From positions 1 to 38,883 of the forward strand of contig NZ_BAGH01000289.1 in NCBI RefSeq assembly GCF_000308715.1: DNA of 38,883 bases, given 5' to 3'. Below are positions 24,316 through 33,374 of this stretch, one piece after another. The notes beneath the pieces were generated by a model. That model did not search any database and was not told where the DNA came from. It saw only the letters and a list, made by a program, of their open reading frames with translations. The DNA comes from Nocardia tenerifensis NBRC 101015. GTDB lineage: Bacteria > Actinomycetota > Actinomycetes > Mycobacteriales > Mycobacteriaceae. Each line of letters starts with the position of its first letter. Position 1 is the first letter of the stretch. The position numbers and the translations under genes were made by a program.

Positions 24316-25059
24316 TCAGCCGTTCGGGGCCGCGGCGATGAGGGCGTTGGTGCGCATCCAGGGGCCGCCCCACCACAGGCGCCAGCCGAGTGAGCGGGCG
24401 GTGAGGGTTTTGGCGCCGTTGGCGGTGAGGGTGGTCTCGTACTCGCCGGTGCGGCCGATATCCACTAGGACGAGGTGGCCGCCGGGGCGCAGCACGCGCA
24501 GCGCCTCGCGTACCGCGGCGGCCCGGCCTGCGGAGGCCTTGATGTTGTGGATGGCGAGGCTGGAGACGATCACGTCGAACTCGTCGTCGCGGAACGGCAG
24601 CGCGGTCATGTCGCCGGTGTGCAGTTCGATGCGGTCGGCGACGTTCTCGGCGACGGCGTTGCGTTCGGTGGTGGCGAGGCTGTTGCCGGACTGGTCGACC
24701 GAGCGCCACAGATCGATGCCGACCGCGCGGCCCTCCGGCAGGCGTTTGGCGGCGGCGAGCAGCACCGCGCCGCGGCCGCAGCCCAGGTCGAGCAGGCGCT
24801 CGTCGCCGCGTAGCCGGAGGTCGTCGAGCAGGCCGTCCCAGGCGCGGAACTTGCCGCGCCGGGTGGCGTGCAGGAACAGCCCGAACTGCGCGGCCATGAT
24901 CAGGCCGATCAGGAGCGTCAGCCACGCGGGTGCGACATTGCCGACCAGCGCGTTCGCGACGGCGGCGACCAGGAAGCCGACCGCGAGGGCGCCGAGCATG
25001 AGCATGATGGGCGGGGCGTCGAAACCGTAGGACGCCCGCCGTGGTGTGGTAGCCGTCAC
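24316..25059 (-). CDS. Membrane-anchored class I SAM-dependent methyltransferase
   Basis: The 247-residue protein starts with two membrane spans (about 15-35, IMLMLGALAVGFLVAAVANA, and about 42-63), followed by a class I methyltransferase domain with the SAM motif RLLDLGCGRGAVLLAAAKRL (about 88-107), VGIDLW as motif II and FDVIVSSLAIHNI as the motif III/IV region, then VLRPGGHLVLVDIG. The catalytic part should lie in the cytoplasm at the membrane face, so a lipid or quinone-type substrate is conceivable, but none is assigned. The GTG at 25059 has no Shine-Dalgarno site; TAGAAT lies 6 nt upstream, suggesting a leaderless message. It is on the same strand as its neighbours. Confidence 0.88.
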   Translation of the reverse strand: MTATTPRRASYGFDAPPIMLMLGALAVGFLVAAVANALVGNVAPAWLTLLIGLIMAAQFGLFLHATRRGKFRAWDGLLDDLRLRGDERLLDLGCGRGAVLLAAAKRLPEGRAVGIDLWRSVDQSGNSLATTERNAVAENVADRIELHTGDMTALPFRDDEFDVIVSSLAIHNIKASAGRAAAVREALRVLRPGGHLVLVDIGRTGEYETTLTANGAKTLTARSLGWRLWWGGPWMRTNALIAAAPNG

Positions 25060-25065
25060 GGGTCG

Positions 25066-25071
25066 ATTCTA
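25066..25071 (-). promoter_or_regulatory. Candidate leaderless -10 box of the methyltransferase gene
   Basis: TAGAAT on the minus strand, one mismatch from TATAAT, is followed by 6 nt (CGACCC) and the GTG start at 25059. This is the best -10 match among the leaderless candidates in the window. Confidence 0.5.
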
Positions 25072-25144
25072 TCGAGCTCGAGAAATTTCGCGCCCCAACA
25101 CTTTTCAGGGCTCGAGCGCTGCCGCCACGCCGGTTCGCGGCTGT

Positions 25145-26290
25145 TCACCGATGAGCGGTGACGGGCGTGTGGTTGCGGTAGACGCGGCCCCGCAGAACCA
25201 CGGCCTGCGGAGAGTTCAGGATTCGCGGGTTGATGCGCGGATCTTCTTGGTAGACGACGAAATCCGCGGGAGCGCCGGCTTCGATGCCGGGGTGGCCAAG
25301 CCAGGATCGGGCGTTCCAGGAGGCGGCGCCGAGGGCGTCGTGGGTGGACAGGCCGGCGGCGGACAGGGCGACGATCTCGTCGGCGATGCGGCCGTGGCGG
25401 ATGGAGCCGCCCGCGTCGGTGCCCGCGAAGATGGGCACGCCCGCGTCGTGGGCGTTGGCCACGGTCTCGCGGACGCGGCGATGCAGGTCGCGCATGTGTG
25501 CGGCGTAGACGGGGTATTTGCCCGCGCTGTCGGCGATCTCGGGGAAGGTGTCGATATTGACCAGCGTCGGCACCAGGGCGGTGCCGTGCTCGACCATCAT
25601 CTCGATGGTGTCGTCGGTGAGGCCGGTGCCGTGCTCGAGGCAGTCGATGCCCGCCTCGATCAGGCCGGGCAGCGCGTCCTCGCCGAAGACGTGCGCGGTG
25701 ACCCGCGCGCCGTTGGCGTGGGCGGCGTCGATGGCCTCCTTGAGAATGGCGTCGCTCCAGAGCGGGCGCAGGTCGCCGACGGAGCGGTCGATCCAGTCGC
25801 CGACGATCTTCACCCAGCCGTCGCCGAAGCGGGCCTGCTCGGCCACGATGTCCGGGAGGTCGCGTTCGTCGTCGAGTTCGATGCCCAGCTCGCGGATGTA
25901 GCGGCGGGGTCGGGCGATGTGACGGCCCGCGCGGATGATCCGCGGCAGCTCCTCGTGGTCGTCGATGAAGCGGGTGTCGATCGGCGAGCCGGCGTCGCGC
26001 AGCAGCAGCGCGCCGGCGTCGCGTTCGGTCTCGGCCTGCGCGATGGCGCCCTCGCGGTCCTCGTCGCCCCCGCCGTACCGGATGCCGACGTGGCAGTGCG
26101 CGTCGACCAGGCCGGGGACGATCCACCCTGTGCGGCAGAGTGTTTCGGCCCCGGACACCGGGTCGAAGGAGACGAGCCCGTCCCGCACCCAGATATCGCG
26201 GACCTCCGCATCGGGGAGAACCACACCTCGCAGATGCACTGTCCCGCCTCTCCACGACTCCAGGCCGGACCTCGCTCCGGCGTCGGTCAT
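25145..26290 (-). CDS. Amidohydrolase (imidazolonepropionase-like, Rv2915c-like)
   Basis: The 381-residue protein is a metal-dependent amidohydrolase. Ligands are visible: HCHVG (HxH) after WIVPGLVDA, a lysine in DGWVKIVGDWID that may be carbamylated, the histidines in ARVTAHVFGEDA and IDCLEHGTGL, and the catalytic aspartate in IFAGTDAGGSIRHG. The family includes imidazolonepropionase-like, prolidase-like and cyclic-amide hydrolases; the substrate is unknown. M. tuberculosis has an amidohydrolase gene (Rv2915c) at the same place next to ffh, so this is a backbone gene. The ATG at 26290 is chosen to give a normal N-terminus (MTDAGARSGLESWRGGTVHL); longer starts would add Arg-rich residues with no family match. 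Confidence 0.87.
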   Translation of the reverse strand: MTDAGARSGLESWRGGTVHLRGVVLPDAEVRDIWVRDGLVSFDPVSGAETLCRTGWIVPGLVDAHCHVGIRYGGGDEDREGAIAQAETERDAGALLLRDAGSPIDTRFIDDHEELPRIIRAGRHIARPRRYIRELGIELDDERDLPDIVAEQARFGDGWVKIVGDWIDRSVGDLRPLWSDAILKEAIDAAHANGARVTAHVFGEDALPGLIEAGIDCLEHGTGLTDDTIEMMVEHGTALVPTLVNIDTFPEIADSAGKYPVYAAHMRDLHRRVRETVANAHDAGVPIFAGTDAGGSIRHGRIADEIVALSAAGLSTHDALGAASWNARSWLGHPGIEAGAPADFVVYQEDPRINPRILNSPQAVVLRGRVYRNHTPVTAHR

Positions 26291-26611
26291 CGGCGACCGA
26301 CGCCGAGAATCGTGAGTACGTCGACCCGCCGGTCCGACGATAACAAGGACCGTATCCGCAGAGAACAAACCGGCGCACAAACCATCGCGCCGCGGCAACC
26401 CACGCCGCGCGCAAACCACCACGCTGCGGGAACCCACGCGGCGCGCACATCGCGCCGCAGCATCATGCCGCGAGCCTCAGCCCCGAGGACGTACGGTGCG
26501 CCGCCATGACACGCTGGAGGAGCGCGAGGCCGAGACGGTCGCGATGAGCAACAACTGCCGCGCACGTACCCGACAGCGAGTCCGTGCGTGCGGCAACGAC
26601 TTTCGCGCGGG
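26291..26611. other. Intergenic stretch between ffh and the amidohydrolase gene
   Basis: These 321 nt hold no convincing gene. The main visible structure is a degenerate 34-bp tandem repeat (26373-26472). The rest should include the amidohydrolase promoter and the ffh end, but no clear terminator or -10/-35 pair could be assigned. Confidence 0.5.
26373..26472. repeat. Degenerate 34-bp tandem repeat, about three units
   Basis: Units start at 26373, 26407 and 26441, each opening with GCGCRCA. Units 1 and 2 share GCAAACCA-like and AACCCACGC segments at the same offsets; unit 3 is more diverged and contains ATCGCGCCGCAGCAT. Not a coding repeat as far as can be seen. Confidence 0.6.
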
Positions 26612-28177
26612 CTACTTCTTGGGGAACTTCAGTTTCGACAGGTCGAAGTTCTCGAGCCCGGGAGGCAACTGGTCCAGGCCCGCGGGCATGTTGGAGATGT
26701 CCGGCATGCCCGCGGGCATTCCCGGCATTCCGGCGGGCAGGCCGGGCATGCCGCCGCGCAGCTTCGGCGGGGTCGGGCCGCGGCCGCCTTTCTTGCCCTT
26801 CTTGCCCTTTTTGTTGTTGCCGCGGCGGGCGCCGGGCATGCCCATCTGACGGCCCATCATCGCCATCATCTTCTTGGCCTCGAAGAAGCGGTCGACGAGC
26901 TGGTTGACCTCGGAGACCTGGACGCCGGAGCCGTTGGCGATGCGCAGCCTGCGCGAAGCGTTGATGATCTTGGGGTTCTCGCGTTCCGCCGGGGTCATGC
27001 CGCGGATGATGGCCTGCACGCGGTCGAGCGATTTGTCGTCGACGGCGGCCAGGGCCTCCTTCATCTGCCCTGCGCCGGGGAGCATGCCGAGCAGGTTGCC
27101 GATCGGACCCATCTTGCGAATGGCGAGCATCTGATCGAGGAAGTCCTCGAGCGTCATCTCGCCGCTGCCGATCTTGCGGGCGGCTTCCTCGGCCTGCTGC
27201 TGGTCGTAGACCTGCTCGGCCTGCTCGATCAGGCTGAGCACGTCGCCCATGCCGAGGATGCGGCTGGCCATCCGGTCCGGGTGGAAGACGTCGAAGTCCT
27301 CGAGCTTCTCACCGGTGGAGGCGAACATGATCGGCGCGCCGGTCACCTCGCGCACCGACAGCGCCGCGCCGCCGCGGGCGTCGCCGTCGAGCTTGGTGAG
27401 CACGACGCCGGTGAATCCGACGCCGTCGCGGAATGCCTCCGCGGTGCTCACCGCGTCCTGACCGATCATCGCGTCGAGCACGAACAGCGTCTCGTCCGGC
27501 TGCACCGCGTCGCGGATGCCGGCGGCCTGACGCATCAGTTCCTCGTCGATGCCGAGACGACCGGCGGTGTCGACGATGACCACGTCGTACTGCTTGGTGC
27601 GGGCCTCGTCCACGCCCGCGCGGGCGACCTCGACCGGGTCGGCGGCCGTGACGCCGAGCGCGTTGTCGCCGCCGCCGATGGAGGTGCCGGGGTGCGGGGC
27701 GAACACGGGCACGCCCGCGCGCTCGCCGACCACCTGCAGCTGCGTGACGGCGCCGGGGCGCTGCAGGTCGCAGGCCACCAGCAACGGCTGATGTCCCTGT
27801 CCCTTCAGCCATTTCGCCAGCTTGCCCGCGAGGGTCGTCTTACCGGCGCCTTGCAGACCGGCGAGCATGACCACGGTCGGCGGGTTCTTGGCCAGGGTGA
27901 GCCTGCGGGTCTCGCCGCCGAGAATGCCGATGAGCTCCTCGTTGACGATCTTCACGACCTGCTGCGCCGGGTTCAGCGCGGCGGAGACCTCGGCGCCCTT
28001 GGCGCGCTCCTTGATCCGGGCGATGAAACCGCGCACCACGGGCAGCGCGACGTCGGCCTCGAGCAGGGCTAGCCGGATCTCGCGACAGGTGGCGTCGATG
28101 TCGGCCGGTGACAGACGCCCCTTACCACGCAGATCCTTGAGGGCACCGGTAAGCCGGTCGGACAGGGATTCGAACAC
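26612..28177 (-). CDS. ffh: Signal recognition particle protein Ffh
   Basis: Ffh binds signal sequences and the 4.5S RNA and delivers ribosomes to FtsY. The 521-residue protein has the N domain (about 1-90), the GTPase G domain with P-loop GLQGAGKTT (107-115), DTAGRLGIDEELM and TKLDGDARGGAALS, and the Met-rich M domain (about 320-440, with MTLEDFLDQMLAIRKMGPIG and RFFEAKKMMAMMGRQMG). After a Lys/Gly cluster there is a tail of Pro/Gly/Met repeats (MPGLPAGMPGMPAGMPDISN), which is common in actinobacterial Ffh. The start is a GTG at 28177 with AGGAG 9 nt upstream. FtsY is encoded about 5 kb away. Confidence 0.95.
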   Translation of the reverse strand: MFESLSDRLTGALKDLRGKGRLSPADIDATCREIRLALLEADVALPVVRGFIARIKERAKGAEVSAALNPAQQVVKIVNEELIGILGGETRRLTLAKNPPTVVMLAGLQGAGKTTLAGKLAKWLKGQGHQPLLVACDLQRPGAVTQLQVVGERAGVPVFAPHPGTSIGGGDNALGVTAADPVEVARAGVDEARTKQYDVVIVDTAGRLGIDEELMRQAAGIRDAVQPDETLFVLDAMIGQDAVSTAEAFRDGVGFTGVVLTKLDGDARGGAALSVREVTGAPIMFASTGEKLEDFDVFHPDRMASRILGMGDVLSLIEQAEQVYDQQQAEEAARKIGSGEMTLEDFLDQMLAIRKMGPIGNLLGMLPGAGQMKEALAAVDDKSLDRVQAIIRGMTPAERENPKIINASRRLRIANGSGVQVSEVNQLVDRFFEAKKMMAMMGRQMGMPGARRGNNKKGKKGKKGGRGPTPPKLRGGMPGLPAGMPGMPAGMPDISNMPAGLDQLPPGLENFDLSKLKFPKK

Positions 28178-28300
28178 CGATCGCGCTCCTGATCTCGGGG
28201 GACGTCAATTGCCTCCCAGGGTAATGGGATCGCCGACCTGTCCGCGCACGGGGCGGCCTCGCGCATTCGCGGCAAACGCGCGCGGCTATCGGCCCACGAG

Positions 28301-28330
28301 AAAACGACCGGGCGTGCCAAGTCCCGGTCG
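28301..28330 (-). terminator. Intrinsic terminator of the small conserved gene
   Basis: Arms CGACCGGG (28305-28312) and CCCGGTCG (28323-28330) form a perfect 8-bp stem with a 10-nt loop, followed on the minus strand by TTTT. It begins 27 nt beyond the stop at 28358 and separates this gene from ffh. Confidence 0.72.
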
Positions 28331-28357
28331 AGAATTGTTCACCTCGGGCAAGAGGCC

Positions 28358-28672
28358 CTATTCGAGCGAACGGCGGCGCGGTTTGGCCGTCTTGCGATAG
28401 TCGTGATTCTCCTCGGCCACCATGTACACCGCCTCGCGGGCGGTGAGGCCGAGCTCGAGGGCCAGGTCGTCGAGGATGGCCCACTCCGTGGTGGTGGGGA
28501 TGCGCGTGCTCGCGACCGTCGAGGCGATGGTCATCGCGGTGACGGCCTGTTGCCCGGACAGCGTGCGGCCCGGTAGCCAGGAGACGACCCACCGATCCTC
28601 GCCGACGCACCGCGCCATGTGCGTGGTCTCGTCGCTCGTCATCATCGACGCCGAAACAACTTCGATTGCCAA
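28358..28672 (-). CDS. Small conserved actinobacterial protein, function unknown
   Basis: The 104-residue protein contains VVSWLPGRTLSGQQAVTAMT followed by a predicted helical C-terminal half (EWAILDDLALELGLTAREAV) and a basic end (YRKTAKPRRRSLE). This pattern resembles small uncharacterised actinobacterial proteins with a W-x-V-S-W-L-P-G-R signature; I cannot name a function. The TTG at 28672 is chosen because GGGAG lies 7 nt upstream; the ATGs at 28645 and 28642 have no ribosome site and would trim about 10 residues. No signal or membrane segment. It has its own terminator and possibly its own promoter (TAGTAT at 28718-28713 on the minus strand), so it is a monocistronic unit between glnD and ffh. 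Confidence 0.72.
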   Translation of the reverse strand: MAIEVVSASMMTSDETTHMARCVGEDRWVVSWLPGRTLSGQQAVTAMTIASTVASTRIPTTTEWAILDDLALELGLTAREAVYMVAEENHDYRKTAKPRRRSLE

Positions 28673-28712
28673 CGACGTGCTCCCATCCTGCTAGCGATAG
28701 CCAGACGCTCTG

Positions 28713-28718
28713 ATACTA
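28713..28718 (-). promoter_or_regulatory. Candidate -10 box of the small conserved gene
   Basis: TAGTAT on the minus strand lies about 40 nt before the TTG start at 28672. It fits TANNNT, but no good -35 was seen at 17 nt, so the call is weak. Confidence 0.3.
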
Positions 28719-28790
28719 GAACGTGAGGACGCCTCGAGATATGGGTTGTAGCAAATCATGTGCAACGGATTGGTTACTCGGTAGCGAAGC

Positions 28791-31277
28791 TCAGGAGCCG
28801 ATGACCTCCGGACCCGGCATGCCCGCCTCCGGCTTCTTCGGCGCCGGTCGCGGAACGACCGCGAGAATCGCCTTCTCGATCTCGGTTCTGCGGTCCGGGT
28901 TGTCCGCGGAGCCGAGGTCTAGGCAGAAGGTGTCCACGACGGCGGCCCCCATGGTCACCACCTTCGCCCAGCGGACGTCGGCGCCGCAGTTCTCCAGCGC
29001 GGCGGCGAGGCGGCTCAGCACGCCGATCCGATCCTCGGCCCGCAGTTCGAGCAGCACCTGCCCCGGCGTCGAGGCGGCGGACCAGAGCATCCGGGGCTGG
29101 GCCTGCGCGTACTGACTCGGGCCGATGCCGCCCGCCTCGCGTTCGCGCTTGGTGAGCACCGCGTCCACGTCGAGGTCGCCGGCGATGGCGCGGATCAGCT
29201 CCTGGCGCAACAGCCCGGCATCCGGCGGGTCACCGAACTTCGGCGAGACGACGAAAGTGTCGATGGCAGAGTCGCCTTCGTTGCGGAGCGAGGCGGAGAG
29301 CACCCGCAGCGAGTGCAGCGCGAGCACCCCGGCGGCGTCGGAGAGCAGGCCCTTCGCGTCCGGCGCGATGACGGTGACCGTGTAGGTGTACTTGCCCTCC
29401 CCCGGGTTCAGCTCGACGTGCACGCCGCCCGCCGCGGCCTTGGCGAGGAGGTCCGGCGAGATCGGTTCCGGCGTCGGCAATACACCGCCGGCCATCACCA
29501 GGCGGCAGCGCCGGACTAAGTCGCCGATCAACGAGGCTTTCCAGTCGCCCCACACGCCGGGCCCGGTGGCGAGCGAGTCCGCCTCGGCGAGGGTGTGCAG
29601 GAGCTCGAGCAGTCCGGGGTCGCCGTCGAGCGCGTCGACCACGAGCTGGACGGTCGCGGGGTCGGCCAGATCGCGGCGGGTGGCGGTGTCCGGCAGCAGG
29701 AGATGGTGGCGGACGACGGCGCTGAGGGTGCGCACATCCGAGGGCCAGAGGCCGAGGCGGCGGCCGATGTGGGTGGCCAGTTCGGCGCCGACGACGCTGT
29801 GGTCGCCGGCCCGGCCCTTGCCGATGTCGTGCAGCAGCGCGCCGAGGGCGAGCAGGTCGGGCCTGGCCACGCGGGTGCTCATGGCGCTGGCGTAGGACAC
29901 CGTCTCCATCAGGTGGCGATCGACGGTCCAGGTGTGCAGCGCGTCGCGCGGCGGCAGGTCGCGCACGGCGCCCCACTCCGGAAGTAGCCTGCCCCACAAG
30001 CCCGTTCGGTCCAGCGCCTCGATCGCGTCGATCGCGCCCCGGCCCGCGCCGAGCAGAACGAGCAGGTCGTTCAAGGCGTCCTTGGGCCAGGGCTCGCGTA
30101 GTTCGGGGGCGTCCTCGGAGAGGCGGTTCAGCGTGGTGGCGGACATGGGCAGCCCGGTCCGCGCGGACGCGGCGGCGACCCGGAGGATGAGGCCGGGGTC
30201 GCGCTGTGGTCGCGCGTCCCTGGCCAGCACCACCTCACCCCCGTGCTCGACCACCCCCTCATCGAGTGGTCGGCGCACGGGCATGCGACGCAGTCTGGCC
30301 AACCCGCGACGCGGCAAAGCGTTTGCGGCGGTGCGCAATCCGACGTCCACGGAGTAGCTCACGGTGCGCGCGGAGTCGCTGAGCGTGCGGGCCAGATCGA
30401 ACCGATCGCCGATGCGCAGGGCCGCGCCGATCTCGTCGGCGTCCTGGGCGCGCAGCTGGTCACGCGCTCGACCGGCCACTCGATGCAGCTCCGTGCGGAC
30501 ATCCAGCAAACGGCGATGCGCCTGTTTCAGGCCGCCGCCGGGCACGTCGGGGCCGAGCCCCGGCATGGCGTCGGTCAATTGGGCGATGGCCAGCGCGTCG
30601 AGCAGTTGGATGTCGCGCAGGCCACCGCGGCCGTTCTTGAGATCGGGCTCGGCGCGGTGGGCGATCTCGCCGCTGCGCTGCCATCGGGCCTCGGCCTGCG
30701 CGATCAGCTCGTCGAAGCGGGAGCGGATGCCCGTGCGCCACTCCCGGCGGACCCCGCCGATCAGCAGATTGCTCAGGTCCTGGTCGCCGACTATGTGCCG
30801 GGCCTCCAGCATGCCGAGCGCGGCGATGAGATCGTCGGAGGCCACCCGAAGCGCCTGCGGAACGGTGCGCACGCTGTGGTCGAGTTTGATGTGGGCGTCC
30901 CACAGCGGATACCAGAGCTGGTCGGCCACCTCGGCGACCCTGGCGGGGTCGACGTCGTCGTGCAGCAGCACGAGGTCGAGATCGGAGTAGGGCAGCATCT
31001 CCCTGCGGCCCAGCCCGCCGACGGCGACCACAGCGAGGCCGCTGTCGCGGGTGATGCCGAGTTCGGTGCCCTTGCTGGTGAGCCACAGCTCGTAGAGGTC
31101 GACCAGGGCTTGCCGCAGGGACTCGGCGTCGAGGCGGGGATTGCGCGGCATACCGCCGTCGAGCAGCTGGGTTCGCGCCCGGACCAGGTCCGTCGCCCCA
31201 TGGGATACCTTGCCGCCGTTGCCTTCTCGGTCATCGCCGTGCTCGTGCTGACTGCCCACAACCCACCACCCGTCCAT
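28791..31277 (-). CDS. glnD: PII uridylyltransferase/adenylyltransferase GlnD
   Basis: GlnD senses glutamine and modifies the PII protein; in actinobacteria it adenylylates and de-adenylylates GlnK. The protein of about 828 residues has the nucleotidyltransferase motif [20 protein letters not shown] (about 87-106), the HD phosphohydrolase domain with [20 protein letters not shown], and two C-terminal ACT domains ([20 protein letters not shown] and [20 protein letters not shown]). The start is uncertain: ATG at 31277 gives about 28 residues before the conserved [12 protein letters not shown] region, and an in-frame GTG at 31259 is possible. It follows glnK on the same strand with 75 nt between, in which a long hairpin (31284-31321) ends 7 nt before the ATG. 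Confidence 0.93.
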   Translation of the reverse strand: MDGWWVVGSQHEHGDDREGNGGKVSHGATDLVRARTQLLDGGMPRNPRLDAESLRQALVDLYELWLTSKGTELGITRDSGLAVVAVGGLGRREMLPYSDLDLVLLHDDVDPARVAEVADQLWYPLWDAHIKLDHSVRTVPQALRVASDDLIAALGMLEARHIVGDQDLSNLLIGGVRREWRTGIRSRFDELIAQAEARWQRSGEIAHRAEPDLKNGRGGLRDIQLLDALAIAQLTDAMPGLGPDVPGGGLKQAHRRLLDVRTELHRVAGRARDQLRAQDADEIGAALRIGDRFDLARTLSDSARTVSYSVDVGLRTAANALPRRGLARLRRMPVRRPLDEGVVEHGGEVVLARDARPQRDPGLILRVAAASARTGLPMSATTLNRLSEDAPELREPWPKDALNDLLVLLGAGRGAIDAIEALDRTGLWGRLLPEWGAVRDLPPRDALHTWTVDRHLMETVSYASAMSTRVARPDLLALGALLHDIGKGRAGDHSVVGAELATHIGRRLGLWPSDVRTLSAVVRHHLLLPDTATRRDLADPATVQLVVDALDGDPGLLELLHTLAEADSLATGPGVWGDWKASLIGDLVRRCRLVMAGGVLPTPEPISPDLLAKAAAGGVHVELNPGEGKYTYTVTVIAPDAKGLLSDAAGVLALHSLRVLSASLRNEGDSAIDTFVVSPKFGDPPDAGLLRQELIRAIAGDLDVDAVLTKREREAGGIGPSQYAQAQPRMLWSAASTPGQVLLELRAEDRIGVLSRLAAALENCGADVRWAKVVTMGAAVVDTFCLDLGSADNPDRRTEIEKAILAVVPRPAPKKPEAGMPGPEVIGS

Positions 31278-31283
31278 GCGCCG

Positions 31284-31321
31284 CGGCCCCGCCCCGACCG
31301 GTACTCCGGCGGAGGCGGGGC
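31284..31321 (-). terminator. GC-rich hairpin between glnK and glnD
   Basis: Perfect 9-bp arms GGCCCCGCC (31284-31292) and GGCGGGGCC (31313-31321), with a further CCGG-TACT-CCGG inner stem, form a nearly continuous hairpin. There is no U-tract on the minus strand. It lies 31 nt past the glnK stop and 7 nt before the glnD ATG, so it may reduce read-through into glnD or mask its start. Confidence 0.45.
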
Positions 31322-31352
31322 CGCGCTCGATCGATAACGTTCTCGGATTTCG

Positions 31353-33076
<1,724 letters not shown>

Positions 33077-33148
33077 CTTGAAGTCCTCCTCATCTCGGGC
33101 CCTGCCGACTCCGGCAAATGGACCTGCAGAGAAGGGTGCTCACTCGGT

Positions 33149-33186
33149 GTTTCATCCGCAGAGCTGTCGTGTTTCACCTGCGTGAA
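33149..33186 (-). promoter_or_regulatory. GlnR-type binding box upstream of amt
   Basis: On the minus strand TTCAC-n6-GAAAC-n6-GCTCT-n6-GAAAC reproduces the spacing of the actinobacterial GlnR consensus gTnAC-n6-GaAAC-n6-gTnAC-n6-GaAAC. Both b sites are exact GAAAC (33175-33171 and 33153-33149), the first a site is 3 of 4 defined bases, the second is weak. A further GAAAC-n6-GCAAC lies upstream (33218-33203). Position before amt fits the known GlnR regulon. Confidence 0.7.
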
Positions 33187-33374
33187 CGGATAGGCCAGTT
33201 GTGTTGCCGCCACGTTTCACGCTTTACGCCAACGCTTTTCCGGCCGCCGAACAGCTAGCTCCCGACAAAAGGGATATACGGCTATTCCCCGGTGGGCCGA
33301 GCAAACATTCCGTTCGCGACGCCTTTCACCGAAAACACCACGGATCGCGCGCGGAAATGTGCGGGCTCGCAGGG

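Noticed and set aside
33219..33374. Search for a riboswitch or small RNA between amt and ftsY
   Set aside because: No known riboswitch core or convincing stem plus terminator was found; only the GlnR-type elements nearer amt could be supported.
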